Assembly (NCBI RefSeq): GCF_011174775.1
Contig: NZ_JAANHS010000015.1
Span: 1-60,686, forward strand
Length of the DNA stretch: 60,686 nucleotides
Reading direction: 5' to 3'
From: Rhodobacter calidifons
Lineage (GTDB): Bacteria > Pseudomonadota > Alphaproteobacteria > Rhodobacterales > Rhodobacteraceae
Below, piece after piece: positions 8,047-16,514 of this stretch. Each line of letters begins with the position of its first letter. The stretch's first letter is position 1. Below the pieces are notes generated by a model. It was given only the letters and a program-made list of their open reading frames with translations. It was not told the origin of the DNA and ran no database searches. Position numbers and translations under genes: made by a program.

Positions 8047-8664
8047 GTGCCCCGCCTGCTGCGCCTTCTGTCCGGCCTTCTGGTCGCGCTTGCCCTTGCC
8101 GCCTGCGGGGCCGACGCGAAGTGGGCGCCGCAAGAGCAGGTCGATGCCGCGCGCTTTGTGGCAGGACCGCCGACCTACATCACGCTTTACACCGTGGTGA
8201 ACACCCGCACCGGGTCGGGCGCGCATTCGGCGATCCTGGTCAATGCCTCGGAACGGGTGATCTTCGACCCGGCGGGCACCTGGTATCATCCCAAACTGCC
8301 GGAACGGAACGACGTGCATTTCGGCATGACCGACAAGGCCGTCGCCTTCTACCTCGATTACCATACCCGCATCACCTACAACACGATCGAGCAGACGATC
8401 CAGGTCTCGCCAGAGGTGGCCGAACTGGTGCTGGAAAGGGTCAAGGCCTATGGCGCGGTGCCGAAGGCGATGTGCACCCAGGCGACGTCCTCTGTCCTGC
8501 GCGGCGTGCCTGGCTTTGAATCCCTGCCGCAGACCTTCTATCCCAGGAAACTGTCCGAAGCCTTCGGGCGCCTGCCGGGCGTCACGACGCGGGTCATCAC
8601 CGACGACGACGCCGACGACAACCACGGCGTGCTTCTGGTGCAGCGCGACGGCTCGCCGCTATAG
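8047..8664 (+). CDS. conserved lipoprotein of unknown function
   Basis: A 205-aa protein starting at GTG 8047. Residues 1-20 form a lipoprotein signal with lipobox LALAAC, so the mature Cys (about residue 20) would be lipidated. The mature part has no familiar enzyme motif. It includes SGAHSAILVNASERVIFDPAGTWYH, which resembles permuted papain-like/NlpC folds in which a His follows a small-residue turn, and a possible Cys in AMCTQATSSVL. I treat that as a weak hint only. It starts 14 bases after the oxidase subunit IV gene and is probably cotranscribed with it. Confidence 0.72.
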   Translation: MPRLLRLLSGLLVALALAACGADAKWAPQEQVDAARFVAGPPTYITLYTVVNTRTGSGAHSAILVNASERVIFDPAGTWYHPKLPERNDVHFGMTDKAVAFYLDYHTRITYNTIEQTIQVSPEVAELVLERVKAYGAVPKAMCTQATSSVLRGVPGFESLPQTFYPRKLSEAFGRLPGVTTRVITDDDADDNHGVLLVQRDGSPL

Positions 8665-8736
8665 GCCCGGCCGGTTTGCTTGAACCGGGCGCGGGATGCG
8701 TTAGGGTTCCGTCCGGAACAGGGGGCATCGGACGGC

Positions 8737-9327
8737 ATGCGCATCTTCGGAGTGATCCTGGCAGGCGGACAGGGCCGTCGATTGGGCGGTGCCGACAAGG
8801 CGCTGATCCCCCTCGCCGGGCGTCCGCTGATCGCGCATGTGCTGGACCGGCTGGAGCCGCAGGTTGACCGGGTGCTGATCTCGGCCAATGGCGACCCCTC
8901 GCGCTTTACCGGCTTCGGTTGTCGCGTCCTGCCCGATGCCCGCCCGCAGGGACCGTTGTCCGGGGTGCTGGCCGCCCTGACCCTGGCTGTCGAGATGGAA
9001 GCGACGCATGTCGTCTCGACCCCCGTCGATACGCCCTTCCTGCCCGGCGATCTTGTCCCGCAGCTGCTGCTGGCGGCGGAAGGCGCGCCCGAAGGCGTGG
9101 CCCTTGCCTCGGACGCGACCGGCGATCATCCCGCAACCGCGCTCTGGCCTGTCGGCCTCGCCCCCGCGCTGGCCGATTTCCTTGCCACGGGCGAGGCGCG
9201 GGTGCTGCGCTTTGCCGAGGCCCACCGCGCCGGTCGCGCCCGCTTCCCGGACCCGGGCGCCTTCCGGAACCTGAACACGCCCGAGGACCTCTCCGCCGCC
9301 GAGGCGCTGATCCGGGGGGCGGCATGA
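8737..9327 (+). CDS. mobA: molybdenum cofactor guanylyltransferase MobA
   Basis: Transfers GMP from GTP to molybdopterin to form the guanine dinucleotide cofactor of DMSO-reductase-type enzymes. The 196-aa protein begins with the nucleotidyltransferase signature LAGGQGRRLGGADKAL and has the RPLIAHVLDRL and PVDTPFLPGDLV (metal-binding Asp) segments. The ATG at 8737 is fixed by this signature lying at the N-terminus. Its TGA overlaps the ATG of mobB. Length is typical. Confidence 0.94.
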   Translation: MRIFGVILAGGQGRRLGGADKALIPLAGRPLIAHVLDRLEPQVDRVLISANGDPSRFTGFGCRVLPDARPQGPLSGVLAALTLAVEMEATHVVSTPVDTPFLPGDLVPQLLLAAEGAPEGVALASDATGDHPATALWPVGLAPALADFLATGEARVLRFAEAHRAGRARFPDPGAFRNLNTPEDLSAAEALIRGAA

Positions 9328-9815
9328 AGGTCTATGGCGTGATCGGCTGGAAGAATTCGGGCAAGACCAGCCTGATGGAGCGGCTGGTGGCCGAGATCAC
9401 CAGGCGGGGCTTTTCGGTCTCGACGGTCAAGCATGTCCATCATGCGGTCGATCTGGACCAGCCGGGCAAGGACACCTTCCGCCACCGCCAGGCCGGCGCG
9501 CGCGAGGTGGTGCTGGCCGCGGCCGACCGGTTGGCGATCCTGGTGGAACATCGCGGGCCCGAGCCGGAACTGCCGCAGGTGCTGGCCCGCCTCGCCCCGG
9601 TCGATCTGGTGCTGGTCGAGGGCTACAAGCGCGACGCGCATCGCAAGGTCGAGGTCTGGCGGGCCGAGACCGGCCAGCCGCTGATCCAGCCGGGTGATCC
9701 GCTGGTGCGGGCGGTGGCGACGGACGCGCAGCTTACCCTGCCGGTCCCGGTGCTGGACCCGAACGACACGGCTACGGTGGCCGATTTCATCCTGCGCGAG
9801 GTCGGGCTTGTTTGA
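9324..9815 (+). CDS. mobB: molybdopterin-guanine dinucleotide biosynthesis protein MobB
   Basis: GTP-binding P-loop protein that assists MobA. The 163-aa product begins MKVYGVIGWKNSGKTSLMERL, with Walker A GWKNSGKTS at residues 9-17, the TVKHVHH motif, and VDLVLVEGYKRD (Walker B-like). It overlaps the mobA stop by 4 bases (ATGA), so translation is coupled. The next gene starts within its 3' end. Confidence 0.94.
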   Translation: MKVYGVIGWKNSGKTSLMERLVAEITRRGFSVSTVKHVHHAVDLDQPGKDTFRHRQAGAREVVLAAADRLAILVEHRGPEPELPQVLARLAPVDLVLVEGYKRDAHRKVEVWRAETGQPLIQPGDPLVRAVATDAQLTLPVPVLDPNDTATVADFILREVGLV

Positions 9816-10647
9816 TCGGGTGATCGTGGTGGACTGGTCGGGGCGGGGCACGCGCAGCCCCGCCCGTCCCTCCCCGGACGCGATCTGGACCGGCCTCTGC
9901 GAAGCGGGACACCGGGAAGAGAGCTATTTCCGCAGCCGCGCTGAGGCAGAGGACTGGCTGTCCGCCCGACTGGCCGAGGGCGGCCGCCAGCTTGTCGGCT
10001 TCGATTTTCCGCTGGGCTATCCTGCCGGTTTCGCGCGCCGGATTGCCGGCCGGGATGATGCGTACGCGCTGCATGTCTGGCTGGCCGGTCAGATCCAGGA
10101 CGGGCCGGACAACCGCAACAACCGCTTCGAGGTCGCTGCCGCGATCAATGCCCGGCTTGGGGGCAACGGTCCGTTCTGGGGCCGTCCGAAGGCAAAGCCG
10201 ATCCCGCATCTGTCGCCGTTCAAGACGGCGGATTACCTCGGGCTGGGTCTGGCCGAAAAGCGCCGGGTGGAACGCGAGAACCCGCCCGCCAAGTCCCTCT
10301 GGCAGCTGATGGGCGCAGGCTCGGTCGGCTCGCAGGCGCTGCTTGGCATCCCGGTCGTGCATCGGCTGGCAAAGGCGACCGGCGCGCGGGTCTGGCCCTT
10401 CGAGCCGCCGGGTCCCCTGACTCTTGCCGAGGTCTATCCCGCGCTTCTGGCCCCGTCGGTTGCGGAAGCGGGCGATCCGATCCCCGATCGGGCGCAGGTC
10501 CGGCTTCTGTCCCGGGCCCTGTTCGCCCTGGCCCTGAAGGACCGGTTGGCCCCGCTGTTCGACAGCCCTGACGAAGCGGCAGAGGAAGGCTGGATCCTCG
10601 GCGCGGGCCACGCAGGGCTGTTGCAAGAGGCGCTGGCATGGCCGTGA
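9808..10647 (+). CDS. conserved protein of the Moco cluster, unknown function
   Basis: A 279-aa cytoplasmic protein reading LFDRVIVVDWSGRGTRSPAR at its start. The best start is TTG 9808, which overlaps the mobB stop by 8 bases. Its early VIVVDWS strand followed by the GFDFPLGYPAGF segment resembles an RNase H-like/actin-like fold. The central part (NRFEVAAAINARL, then PHLSPFKTADYLG) looks conserved. Homologues in Rhodobacterales, as I recall them, sit beside mobAB and have been labelled as involved in molybdopterin guanine dinucleotide synthesis, without direct evidence known to me. Overlaps on both sides support one operon with mobA-mobB and the acetyltransferase. Confidence 0.7.
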   Translation: MFDRVIVVDWSGRGTRSPARPSPDAIWTGLCEAGHREESYFRSRAEAEDWLSARLAEGGRQLVGFDFPLGYPAGFARRIAGRDDAYALHVWLAGQIQDGPDNRNNRFEVAAAINARLGGNGPFWGRPKAKPIPHLSPFKTADYLGLGLAEKRRVERENPPAKSLWQLMGAGSVGSQALLGIPVVHRLAKATGARVWPFEPPGPLTLAEVYPALLAPSVAEAGDPIPDRAQVRLLSRALFALALKDRLAPLFDSPDEAAEEGWILGAGHAGLLQEALAWP

Positions 10648-11225
10648 CCCTGTTCCACGGCTTGCATCCCGAACTGCGCCCGCAGGCGGCGCGGCTCTAC
10701 TGGGAAGCCTTCGGCGGCAAGCTTGGCCGGGTGCTGGGCCCCGAGGCGCGGGCCTTGCGCTTTTTCGAGCGGGTGATCCGGGGCGACCATTGCATTGCGG
10801 CCATCGATGACGCGGGCGAACTTGTGGGCATTGCCGGCTTCAAGACCCCTTCGGGCAGCTTCGCCGGCGGCAGCTGGGCCGATCTGGCGGCGGTGTACGG
10901 GGCCTTCGGCGGGCGCTGGCGCGGGTCCCTGCTGTGGCTGCTAGGCCGCGAGATCGACAACGAGCGCTTCCTGATCGACGGCATCTGCGTGGCCCGGGCG
11001 CATCGGGGCAAGGGCGTCGGCTCCCGGCTGCTGTCCGCGCTGTGCCGCGAGGCCGCCGAGCGCGGCTATCGCGCGGTCCGGCTGGACGTGATCCGCGACA
11101 ACTTTCGCGCTCGCGCGCTGTACGAACGGCAGGGGTTCCGGGCCGTGCGGACCGAGGAACTGGGGGTGCTGCGATTCCTGTTCGGATTCGCGGCCTCGAC
11201 GGTGATGGTGCGGCCGGTGGAATGA
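10638..11225 (+). CDS. GNAT family N-acetyltransferase
   Basis: A 195-aa acetyl-CoA-dependent acetyltransferase. The acetyl-CoA binding motif is VARAHRGKGVGSRLLSALCREA (Q/RxxGxG/A form, about residues 117-138; split here as RGKGVGSRLL), followed by a YERQGFRAV motif typical of the C-terminal GNAT fold. The ATG at 10638 overlaps the preceding stop by 10 bases, so it is the last gene of the mobAB operon. Substrate unknown. Confidence 0.85.
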   Translation: MAVTLFHGLHPELRPQAARLYWEAFGGKLGRVLGPEARALRFFERVIRGDHCIAAIDDAGELVGIAGFKTPSGSFAGGSWADLAAVYGAFGGRWRGSLLWLLGREIDNERFLIDGICVARAHRGKGVGSRLLSALCREAAERGYRAVRLDVIRDNFRARALYERQGFRAVRTEELGVLRFLFGFAASTVMVRPVE

Positions 11226-11373
11226 TCGGCCCCGGCCTGGGCCGTTGCCGTCCGTTGTCATCGGGGTTTTGCGCTGAAGCACCAGAAATCCGGAAAGCCC
11301 GGGCGCCCGGCCTTGTGGGCGGCGCCGTCCCCTGTCAGGATATGATCAAATTTCACCCCCCGGGAGACCAGCC

Positions 11374-12819
11374 ATGATCGAGAAGCGCGAGTTCTACATC
11401 GACGGAAAATGGGTGGCGCCCTTGGCACCGAATGACTGCCCGGTGATCGACCCCTCGACCGAAGAGGTCTGCGCGGTGATTTCGCTTGGATCGGAGGCGG
11501 ATGCCGACCGTGCCGTCGCGGCGGCGAAGGCGGCCTTCCCGGCCTGGGCCGCGACCGATCCTGCGGTGCGGCGGAAGGTCGTGGAAGGCATCCTGGCGCA
11601 ATACTACCTTCGGAAAGAGGAGATGGCGCAGGCGATCAGTCTGGAAATGGGCGCGCCCATCGACATGAGCCGCGACGATCAGGCCGAGTGTCTGCCCTGG
11701 CACCTGAAGAACTTCCTCAAGGCCTTCGATCAGATGGAGTGGATCCGACCTCTGGGTCCGCATGCCCCTGACACCATGATCGCGCTGGAGCCGATCGGGG
11801 TCGTGGGCCTGATCACGCCCTGGAACTGGCCGATGAACCAGGTGACGCTGAAGGTGATCCCTGCCCTGCTGGCCGGTTGCACCTGCGTGCTGAAGCCGTC
11901 GGAGGAAGCCCCGCTGTCCTCGATGCTGTTTGCCGAATTCTGCCATGACGCGGGCGTGCCCCCGGGCGTGTTCAACCTGGTGAACGGCGACGGCGCGGGG
12001 GTGGGGACGCGGCTGTCCAGCCATCCGGATGTCGAGATGATCAGCTTTACCGGCAGCACGCGGGCCGGACGGGCGATTTCCAGGGCGGCGGCCGAGACGC
12101 TGAAGCGGGTCACGCTGGAACTGGGCGGCAAGGGCGCGAACCTGGTCTTCGCCGATGCCGATGCGCGCGCCGTGGAGCGGGGCGTGCGGCACATGATGAA
12201 CAACTCCGGCCAAAGCTGCAACGCGCCCAGCCGGATGCTGGTGGAACGCAGCTTCTACGACCGGGCGGTGGAGATTGCTGCCGAGGTGGCCAACAGCATC
12301 AAGGTCGGTCCGGCCAGCCTGCCGGGCGACCACATCGGCCCGGTGGTGAACAAGCGGCAATGGGATCAGATCCAGGGCTACATCCAGAAGGGCATCGATG
12401 AGGGTGCGCGGCTGGTGGCCGGTGGTCTGGGCCTGCCCGAGGGCATGAACAAGGGCTACTTCGTCCGACCGACTATCTTTGCCGATGTGAAGCCGGGCAT
12501 GACCATCGAGCGCGAAGAAATCTTCGGGCCGGTGCTGTGCATGATCCCCTTCGACAGCGAAGAGGAAGCGGTGCGGATCGCCAACGACACGCCGTATGGT
12601 CTGACCAACTACGTCCAGTCCCAGGACGGCGCGCGGCGGAACCGGCTGGCGCGTCAGTTGCGGGCAGGTATGGTCGAGATGAACGGGAAGGCTCGCGGGG
12701 CTGGTGCTCCGTTCGGGGGCGTGAAGGCCAGTGGCCGGGCGCGCGAGGGTGGCATCTGGGGGATCGAGGAGTTCCTGGAGGTCAAGGCGATCTCGGGCTG
12801 GGACCTGGCGGCAGAGTAG
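11374..12819 (+). CDS. NAD(P)-dependent aldehyde dehydrogenase
   Basis: A 481-aa ALDH superfamily enzyme oxidising an aldehyde to its acid. Motifs in order: PWNWPMNQ (about residue 149), FTGSTRAGRAIS (nucleotide binding), ELGGKGANLVFADAD (general-base Glu), NNSGQSCNAPSRMLVE (catalytic Cys near residue 282), and EIFGPVLCMIPF. The length and motifs are normal. It lies just upstream of an Old-Yellow-Enzyme demethylase and near sarcosine oxidase, so a role in oxidising an aldehyde (possibly formaldehyde or an amino-aldehyde) released by demethylation is an inference. A triple-hairpin repeat starts in its stop codon. Confidence 0.9.
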   Translation: MIEKREFYIDGKWVAPLAPNDCPVIDPSTEEVCAVISLGSEADADRAVAAAKAAFPAWAATDPAVRRKVVEGILAQYYLRKEEMAQAISLEMGAPIDMSRDDQAECLPWHLKNFLKAFDQMEWIRPLGPHAPDTMIALEPIGVVGLITPWNWPMNQVTLKVIPALLAGCTCVLKPSEEAPLSSMLFAEFCHDAGVPPGVFNLVNGDGAGVGTRLSSHPDVEMISFTGSTRAGRAISRAAAETLKRVTLELGGKGANLVFADADARAVERGVRHMMNNSGQSCNAPSRMLVERSFYDRAVEIAAEVANSIKVGPASLPGDHIGPVVNKRQWDQIQGYIQKGIDEGARLVAGGLGLPEGMNKGYFVRPTIFADVKPGMTIEREEIFGPVLCMIPFDSEEEAVRIANDTPYGLTNYVQSQDGARRNRLARQLRAGMVEMNGKARGAGAPFGGVKASGRAREGGIWGIEEFLEVKAISGWDLAAE

Positions 12820-12886
12820 CGATTTCTTCGAAGAAATCGCATCGGAGCCTTCGAAGGCTCCGGTCCGGAATTCGCACGAATTCCGG
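12819..12886 (+). repeat. triple-hairpin repeat, copy A
   Basis: Three adjacent near-perfect palindromes with 3-base linkers: 12819-12840 (arms GCGATTTCTTC), 12844-12861 (arms GGAGCCTTC) and 12865-12886 (10-bp arms CCGGAATTCG, 2-base centre). The first base is the last base of the aldehyde dehydrogenase stop codon. Copies with the same organisation lie at 38045-38112 (inverted) and 59508-59573. Confidence 0.85.
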
Positions 12887-12898
12887 TGCGCGAAGAAC

Positions 12899-12927
12899 TT
12901 GACACAGGTGTCGAGACTGGCTGACAT
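12899..12927 (+). promoter_or_regulatory. candidate promoter for the OYE-family gene
   Basis: TTGACA (12899-12904), 17-base spacer, TGACAT (12922-12927), just after repeat copy A and 20 bases before the ATG at 12947. A palindrome GACACAGGTGTC (12901-12912) overlaps the -35 box and could be an operator. Confidence 0.35.
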
Positions 12928-12946
12928 GGGGCAACCGGAGGCCGTC

Positions 12947-14923
12947 ATGACCCAGCATCCCCGCCTGATGTCCCCCTTGCAGCTGCGGGGCCACCGCCTG
13001 CGCAACCGGATCGTCTTTGGCGCCCATACCGCAAACATGTCGGATCAGGGGATGCCGGGGCCTCGGTACGGCAAGTATCTTCTGGAGCGTGCCTTGGGTG
13101 GCGCGGCGATGGTGGTGGCCGAGCCTGTGCCGGTTCACCGGACCGGGGTGCTGACCCGGGGTAATTTCCTGCATTCCGACGACGCGGTGATCCCGGCCTT
13201 CCGCACGATCACCGACGAGGTGAAGGCGGCAGGCGCCGTCATCATCCAGCAGCTATACCACATCGGCGCGCATGGCGATTCAGACCTGAGCTTCGCTCCG
13301 CATTGGTCGCCGTCCGGGGGGCCGTCGTATCACGACAGCGACGGCTCGCATGCGATGACGGGGGCGGAGGTCGAGGAGTTGCTGGAGGCCCATGTCGCGG
13401 CGGCGGTCCGGGCCAAGGCGGCGGGGTTTCAGGGGGTGGAGGTCTGGGCGGCCTATCATTCGCTCCTGGACCAGTTCTGGACGCCCTGGTCGAACCAGCG
13501 GACCGACCAGTGGGGCGGCTCGCTGGAAGGCCGCACGCGGTTCTCGCGCACGTTGATCGAGCGGGTGCGGCGGTCCTGTGGCGACGACTTCGTCGTGGGC
13601 CTCGCGGTGAGCTACTCCGAAGCCTACGAGGTCACCTTGGGGGCGGAGGCTTTGTGCGAAATCCTCGACCTGCATGACCGGACGGGGCATGTGGATTACG
13701 TCACGGTGGGCGCGGGATCCTATCTGGAATTCGAAACGATCATCCCGCCCTTCACGCATGGCGAGAAGCTGACGACGCCTTTGACGCAGCAGCTGAAGGG
13801 TCTCCTGAAGCACGCCGTAGTGACATCAGAGGCGGGGGTCAGGACGCCCGAGAATGGCGAGGCGATCATCGCCTCGGGCCTCGCGGACCTGGTCAGCATC
13901 GTGCGCGGCCAGATCGCCGACCCGTATCTGGCACGGAAAGTGGCAGAGGGGCGGCCCGAGGACGTGCGGGGGTGCATTTCCTGCAACCAGATGTGCTGGG
14001 GGCGGCGATCGCGGGATTACTGGATTTCCTGTCTCGTCAACCCGAGTGCGGGGCGAGAGTTCGAGTGGGGCGGGGACCGGTTCTCGCCTGCGGTCGAGGC
14101 GAAGGGTGTGCTGGTCGTGGGCGCGGGGCCGGCAGGGCTGGAGGCGGCGCGGGTCGCCGCCGAGCGCGGGCACCGGGTGGAGATCGTCGAGGCCCAGCCC
14201 GTCGTCGGCGGCCAGTTCCGGCTGGCGGGGATGCAGCCCCGGCGGGGGCAGATCCTGGAGCTGATGGACTGGTATGAACGGCAGGTCGACCGGCTGGGGG
14301 TGCGGCTGCTGCTGAACACATTTCTGGAGGCGGGCGAGGTCGCGGCGCATCCGGCTTCGGTCGTGGTGCTGGCGACGGGGTCGCTGCCGGACGAGACCGG
14401 GTTCCAGCGCTGGGTGCCGCATCTGGCCGCGCTGCCGGGGATCGAGGCCGGAGGTGTCTGGTCGCCGGAGGCGGTCCTGCGCCGCGAGGCACGGCTAGGG
14501 GATGCGGTGGTCGTTTACGACGAGGGCGGCAACTGGCGCGGGGTCGGAACGGCCTGGGCCCTGGCAGAGCAGGGAAAGCGGGTGACCATCGTCACGCCGG
14601 AGGCCTTCGTCGGGAAGGAGCTGGCGCGTACAGCGGCCGATGGGGTGGTGCGACGGCGACTGGGGGCTCTGGGGGTGCGGATGCTGGCCGAACACCGGCT
14701 GGTGCGCTGGCATGGCAACGGAGTGACGGTGCGAAGTTTCCTGTCAGGGGAAGAAGAGGTGATCCCGGCCTCGGGTCTGGTGATGGCGACGACGAACCGG
14801 GCGCTCGACCCGTTCCCCGAGACGGTGCCCGGTAAGGTCCTGCACCGGATCGGTGACTGCCAGGCGCCACGGCTGGCGGCCTATGCCTTCCATGAGGGGC
14901 GCAAGGTCGGCCTGATAATCTGA
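12947..14923 (+). CDS. NADH:flavin oxidoreductase / N-methyl amino acid demethylase (OYE + FAD/NAD domains)
   Basis: A 658-aa three-domain flavoprotein: an N-terminal FMN-binding Old Yellow Enzyme barrel (residues 1-350; WAAYHSLLDQFWTPWSNQRTD and TSEAGVRTPE), a [4Fe-4S] Cys set (CISCNQMCWGRRS and a further Cys in WISCLVNPS), and a C-terminal FAD/NAD module with GVLVVGAGPAGLEAARVAAERG. This is the trimethylamine dehydrogenase/2,4-dienoyl-CoA reductase architecture. The nearest characterised relatives I recall are N-methylproline (stachydrine pathway) demethylases. The ATG at 12947 has GGAGG 5 bases upstream. Neighbouring sarcosine oxidase genes support oxidative demethylation. The substrate is not determined by sequence. 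Confidence 0.88.
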   Translation: MTQHPRLMSPLQLRGHRLRNRIVFGAHTANMSDQGMPGPRYGKYLLERALGGAAMVVAEPVPVHRTGVLTRGNFLHSDDAVIPAFRTITDEVKAAGAVIIQQLYHIGAHGDSDLSFAPHWSPSGGPSYHDSDGSHAMTGAEVEELLEAHVAAAVRAKAAGFQGVEVWAAYHSLLDQFWTPWSNQRTDQWGGSLEGRTRFSRTLIERVRRSCGDDFVVGLAVSYSEAYEVTLGAEALCEILDLHDRTGHVDYVTVGAGSYLEFETIIPPFTHGEKLTTPLTQQLKGLLKHAVVTSEAGVRTPENGEAIIASGLADLVSIVRGQIADPYLARKVAEGRPEDVRGCISCNQMCWGRRSRDYWISCLVNPSAGREFEWGGDRFSPAVEAKGVLVVGAGPAGLEAARVAAERGHRVEIVEAQPVVGGQFRLAGMQPRRGQILELMDWYERQVDRLGVRLLLNTFLEAGEVAAHPASVVVLATGSLPDETGFQRWVPHLAALPGIEAGGVWSPEAVLRREARLGDAVVVYDEGGNWRGVGTAWALAEQGKRVTIVTPEAFVGKELARTAADGVVRRRLGALGVRMLAEHRLVRWHGNGVTVRSFLSGEEEVIPASGLVMATTNRALDPFPETVPGKVLHRIGDCQAPRLAAYAFHEGRKVGLII

Positions 14924-15258
14924 GGCTTGTCCAGGCGGGACGCCCCGGGTCCATCACGACACGGGACGCATTCAGCCGGGTGACGGGAAAGCGTCGGGGA
15001 GGGTTGAAAGACCGGGATCCGGGTTTGTCTGTTCCGGTTCGTCCAACGCAGATCCGCGGCAGAGTCTGGAACCGCGGCGGCATCACGGCGCGGCAATGGC
15101 CTTCCAAGGCCCCTCTCAAATGGCGGCTTTCATGACAGGGCGACAACGGGGGCGAGGGCTGACACCTGGCTCTGGGTCAGGCACCCGCAATCAATGCTTA
15201 CTGCACACTGGCAAGTGTCTGAAAAAGAAGCCTTGCTGCGCAGCATTCTCGCAGCATT
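14924..15258. other. convergent intergenic region, nothing recognised
   Basis: About 335 bases between the convergent OYE and MFS genes. I find no clear gene, tRNA or T-tailed terminator. Short arginine/proline-rich frames look like noise. Confidence 0.4.
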
Positions 15259-16476
15259 TCACGCTCTTCGCCGCGCAGCGACACCTGGCAGATGGTCAGC
15301 GGCCCATAGCGCGGCGGCGCCTGCCATCGAAGCAGCGACACCCAGTAGCGCCACCATGCCGTAACCCGAAAGGGCGGTCCCAAGGGCGAAGCAGCTTGCG
15401 GCGATCACGTCGCCTGCAAGCCGTTGCAAGGCCATGAGCGACGCCCCGGCCCCGGGTCGGTCGGCAAGGAGATCCTGAAGATAGGCGATGGGGACAGTCA
15501 GCGTCACCGCTCCGCCCACCGCAGCGGGCAGAACCAGCAGCCAGACGAAAGCCGTGCCGGCCAGCACCGGAAGAAGCGCGACATGCAAGCTGTAGAGCAA
15601 GGCGCCGACGAAGATCAGCCGGGTCCGGGGGATGCTGCGGGTCAGGCCGGGGATCAGCAGCATGAAGGGCACTTCCAGGCCTGCGACCAGTCCGACATAG
15701 AGCGCGACATCCGCGGTGCCGCGGGCAACCGCCGGTGTCATGATCAGAGAGACAATCGCCATGTATACGGTCGATGCGCTGAAGACAGCTCCAAGGGCGA
15801 TGACCCTGGCGGCGATGCGGGGGCGCGCCATCTCGGCCAATGCGGCGTGGAAGGTGCGGCCGGAGGGGCGGTCCTCCCAAAGCGGTGCTCCGTCACGGGG
15901 CCAGAGACGGCACACGCCAAGCAGCATCGCGAAGGCCAGAAGAAGCCCTGCGGGAAAGACCGTGGTGACGGGCGCTCCGGCCGCGAAGACCAGCGACCAG
16001 AGGGGAAGCACGACGATGAAGGGAAAGGCGAAGAGCGCGCGGATAACGGCCATGATCCCGTCGCGGTTCTCGGGCGGGTAACGCGTCGCGGCAAGGCGGG
16101 CCAGGGCGAAGACCTGGCCGAAGGTGATGCTGCTGATCGGGATCAGCAGCGCCACCGTCAGTGCAAAGATCCAGGGCCCCGGCGCGGCCGTCATGAGAAG
16201 AGTGCCGAGAGCCAGCGCCAGCACCGCTACCAGGGTGATCCTCCGTCGTTTCGCGGTCTGGTCGGCGCGGATGCCGCCAATGACCGCGGCCGAGACGGAA
16301 GCGATCGAGAAAAGCGCAAGGAGGACGGCGTAGCCATGGTCGCCGAAGCCGAAGCTGTTGACGGCAAGGGTGGAGAGGTAGGGAGCGAACGAGCAGGCAA
16401 CGGCGCCCTGCAACGTCATGACCAGACCCGCCGCGCGCAGCGCGGGGTCGGTCAGGCAGAGGCGTATTGCGGACAT
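15259..16476 (-). CDS. MFS transporter (SetA-like sugar/solute efflux type)
   Basis: A 405-aa polytopic membrane protein with about 12 hydrophobic helices, which makes it a 12-TM major facilitator. Segments such as GGIRADQTAKRRR (the loop 2-3 signature region) and LADRPGAGASLMALQRLAGDVIA near helix 10 resemble SetA-type sugar efflux proteins, but substrate assignment is uncertain. The ATG at 16476 (MSAIRLCLTDPALR) is chosen; upstream sequence lies in the preceding gene's coding region. It starts 38 bases after the GlcD-type flavoprotein gene and is the last gene of that minus-strand series. Confidence 0.83.
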   Translation of the reverse strand: MSAIRLCLTDPALRAAGLVMTLQGAVACSFAPYLSTLAVNSFGFGDHGYAVLLALFSIASVSAAVIGGIRADQTAKRRRITLVAVLALALGTLLMTAAPGPWIFALTVALLIPISSITFGQVFALARLAATRYPPENRDGIMAVIRALFAFPFIVVLPLWSLVFAAGAPVTTVFPAGLLLAFAMLLGVCRLWPRDGAPLWEDRPSGRTFHAALAEMARPRIAARVIALGAVFSASTVYMAIVSLIMTPAVARGTADVALYVGLVAGLEVPFMLLIPGLTRSIPRTRLIFVGALLYSLHVALLPVLAGTAFVWLLVLPAAVGGAVTLTVPIAYLQDLLADRPGAGASLMALQRLAGDVIAASCFALGTALSGYGMVALLGVAASMAGAAALWAADHLPGVAARRRA

Positions 16477-16514
16477 GCGTGCCTGGCTATCCCGGCGGCG
16501 CCTCGGCCGCAATA

